Shown piece after piece: positions 6,410 to 6,813 of a DNA stretch of 6,813 bases. Each line of letters begins with the position of its first letter. Within the stretch, counting starts at the first letter, position 1. The stretch is from Candidatus Heimdallarchaeota archaeon (GTDB lineage Archaea; Asgardarchaeota; Heimdallarchaeia; Hodarchaeales; LC-3). The stretch is from assembly GCA_027364495.1 (NCBI GenBank), contig DAHXPE010000220.1, positions 1 through 6,813 of the forward strand, given 5' to 3'. Below the pieces are notes generated by a model. The model ran no database searches. It saw only the letters and a program-made list of their open reading frames with translations, and was not told the origin of the DNA. The translations under genes were made by a program, and so were the position numbers.

Positions 6410-6813
6410 TTAAGCAGAATATTTATTTATAATCTTAAAATTATCATTGGATAGATCAATATTATCTAAACCAACATTTTCAAAATAAAGATATTTGAGT
6501 GATGGTAGAAGTTCAATTTCCTTAGGAAAATATGGCAAAATATTATCAATGATACTTAGAAAATATAGATTGGTCAATCTATTAATATTTTTTGGTAGAC
6601 CCTTTATATTGCAATGAGATAATAGAAGGTATTCTAAATTAGGTATGTTAGAAACCTCAAAAGGAAATCCACACTCAGGGCACTTAATGGATGCCGATTT
6701 TAACATAGGTAAAAAACCAAGTTTAGTAAATAAGGTACAATTGTTACCCTTGATATCAAGATGTTCTAAATTTGGAAATAATTCTGGGATTTGAGGAAAA
6801 TTAATTTGAGAAA
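6410..6813 (-). CDS. leucine-rich repeat protein, C-terminal part (5' end outside window)
   Basis: The minus-strand frame is open from the window end to the stop at 6412-6410, giving about 133 visible residues. The ATG at 6706 is internal, because LRR sequence continues upstream of it (for example FPQIPELFPNLEHLDIKGN). Five repeats of about 22-23 residues can be laid out, beginning LEHLDIKGNNC, LKSASIKCPEC, LEYLLLSHCNIKGLPKNI, LYFLSIIDNILPYFPKEI and LKYLYFENVGLDNI. The last degenerates into a short charged cap ending INKYSA. The LP/FP spacing resembles the ribonuclease-inhibitor or bacterial-type LRR consensus. LRR proteins form curved protein-binding scaffolds, so a protein partner is likely but unknown. 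The CPECG stretch falls in the repeat register and is probably not a zinc site, since no second cysteine pair is seen. It converges on the SagB-like gene with an 88-base gap. Confidence 0.8.
   Translation of the reverse strand, partial: SQINFPQIPELFPNLEHLDIKGNNCTLFTKLGFLPMLKSASIKCPECGFPFEVSNIPNLEYLLLSHCNIKGLPKNINRLTNLYFLSIIDNILPYFPKEIELLPSLKYLYFENVGLDNIDLSNDNFKIINKYSA

Noticed and set aside
6640..6680. CPECG as a zinc finger in the LRR protein
   Set aside because: The residues fall at regular LRR positions and no second Cys/His pair follows at zinc-ribbon distance.
1..6813. tRNA, rRNA, CRISPR array, IS element or attachment site
   Set aside because: No cloverleaf, spaced identical repeats, transposase motif or terminal inverted repeat was seen on either strand; intergenic gaps are all under 160 bases.

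Overview
This 6.8 kb window is AT-rich (roughly one third G+C by eye) and gene-dense. It holds four complete protein-coding genes and two partial ones cut by the window ends. No RNA gene, insertion sequence or CRISPR array is visible. None of the four visible gene starts has a convincing Shine-Dalgarno sequence. Several have A/T boxes at distances that would suit archaeal BRE/TATA promoters and leaderless or short-leader mRNAs, and gene ends are followed by T tracts without GC-rich hairpins. Together with leucine-rich repeats and the low G+C, this leans towards a low-GC archaeon (an Asgard-like lineage would fit). That is inference: the protein families also occur in bacteria, and a low-GC bacterium with weak Shine-Dalgarno use is not excluded.

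Layout. Bases 1-1290 (+) are the C-terminal part of a DUF1156/COG1743-type adenine-specific DNA methylase with a DPPY motif; the reading frame is open to base 1. Bases 1371-2363 (+) encode a tRNA-dihydrouridine synthase. It converges on 2392-3408 (-), a C45 family (acyl-CoA:6-aminopenicillanate acyltransferase-like) Ntn hydrolase. A 159-base divergent intergenic region separates that gene from 3568-4617 (+), a second, unrelated DNA amino-methyltransferase of the TSPPYW type with a short C-terminal extension. Bases 4720-6321 (+) encode a 533-residue tandem SagB/ThcOx-type nitroreductase-fold flavoprotein. Bases 6410-6813 (-) are the C-terminal end of a leucine-rich-repeat protein that starts outside the window.

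How the parts relate. The genes do not form one operon: strands alternate and each gene has its own upstream gap. The most suggestive theme is DNA modification. Two different DNA amino-methyltransferases lie about 2.3 kb apart without a recognisable restriction enzyme, and the DUF1156 family is often found in defence loci, so the edge of a defence or accessory region is plausible upstream of base 1. The second theme is the tandem SagB-like enzyme, whose two halves keep complementary subsets of the family motifs, suggesting a pseudo-heterodimer in one chain. No YcaO cyclodehydratase or precursor peptide is present, so a peptide-modifying role is not supported here. The tRNA-dihydrouridine synthase is a housekeeping-type gene.
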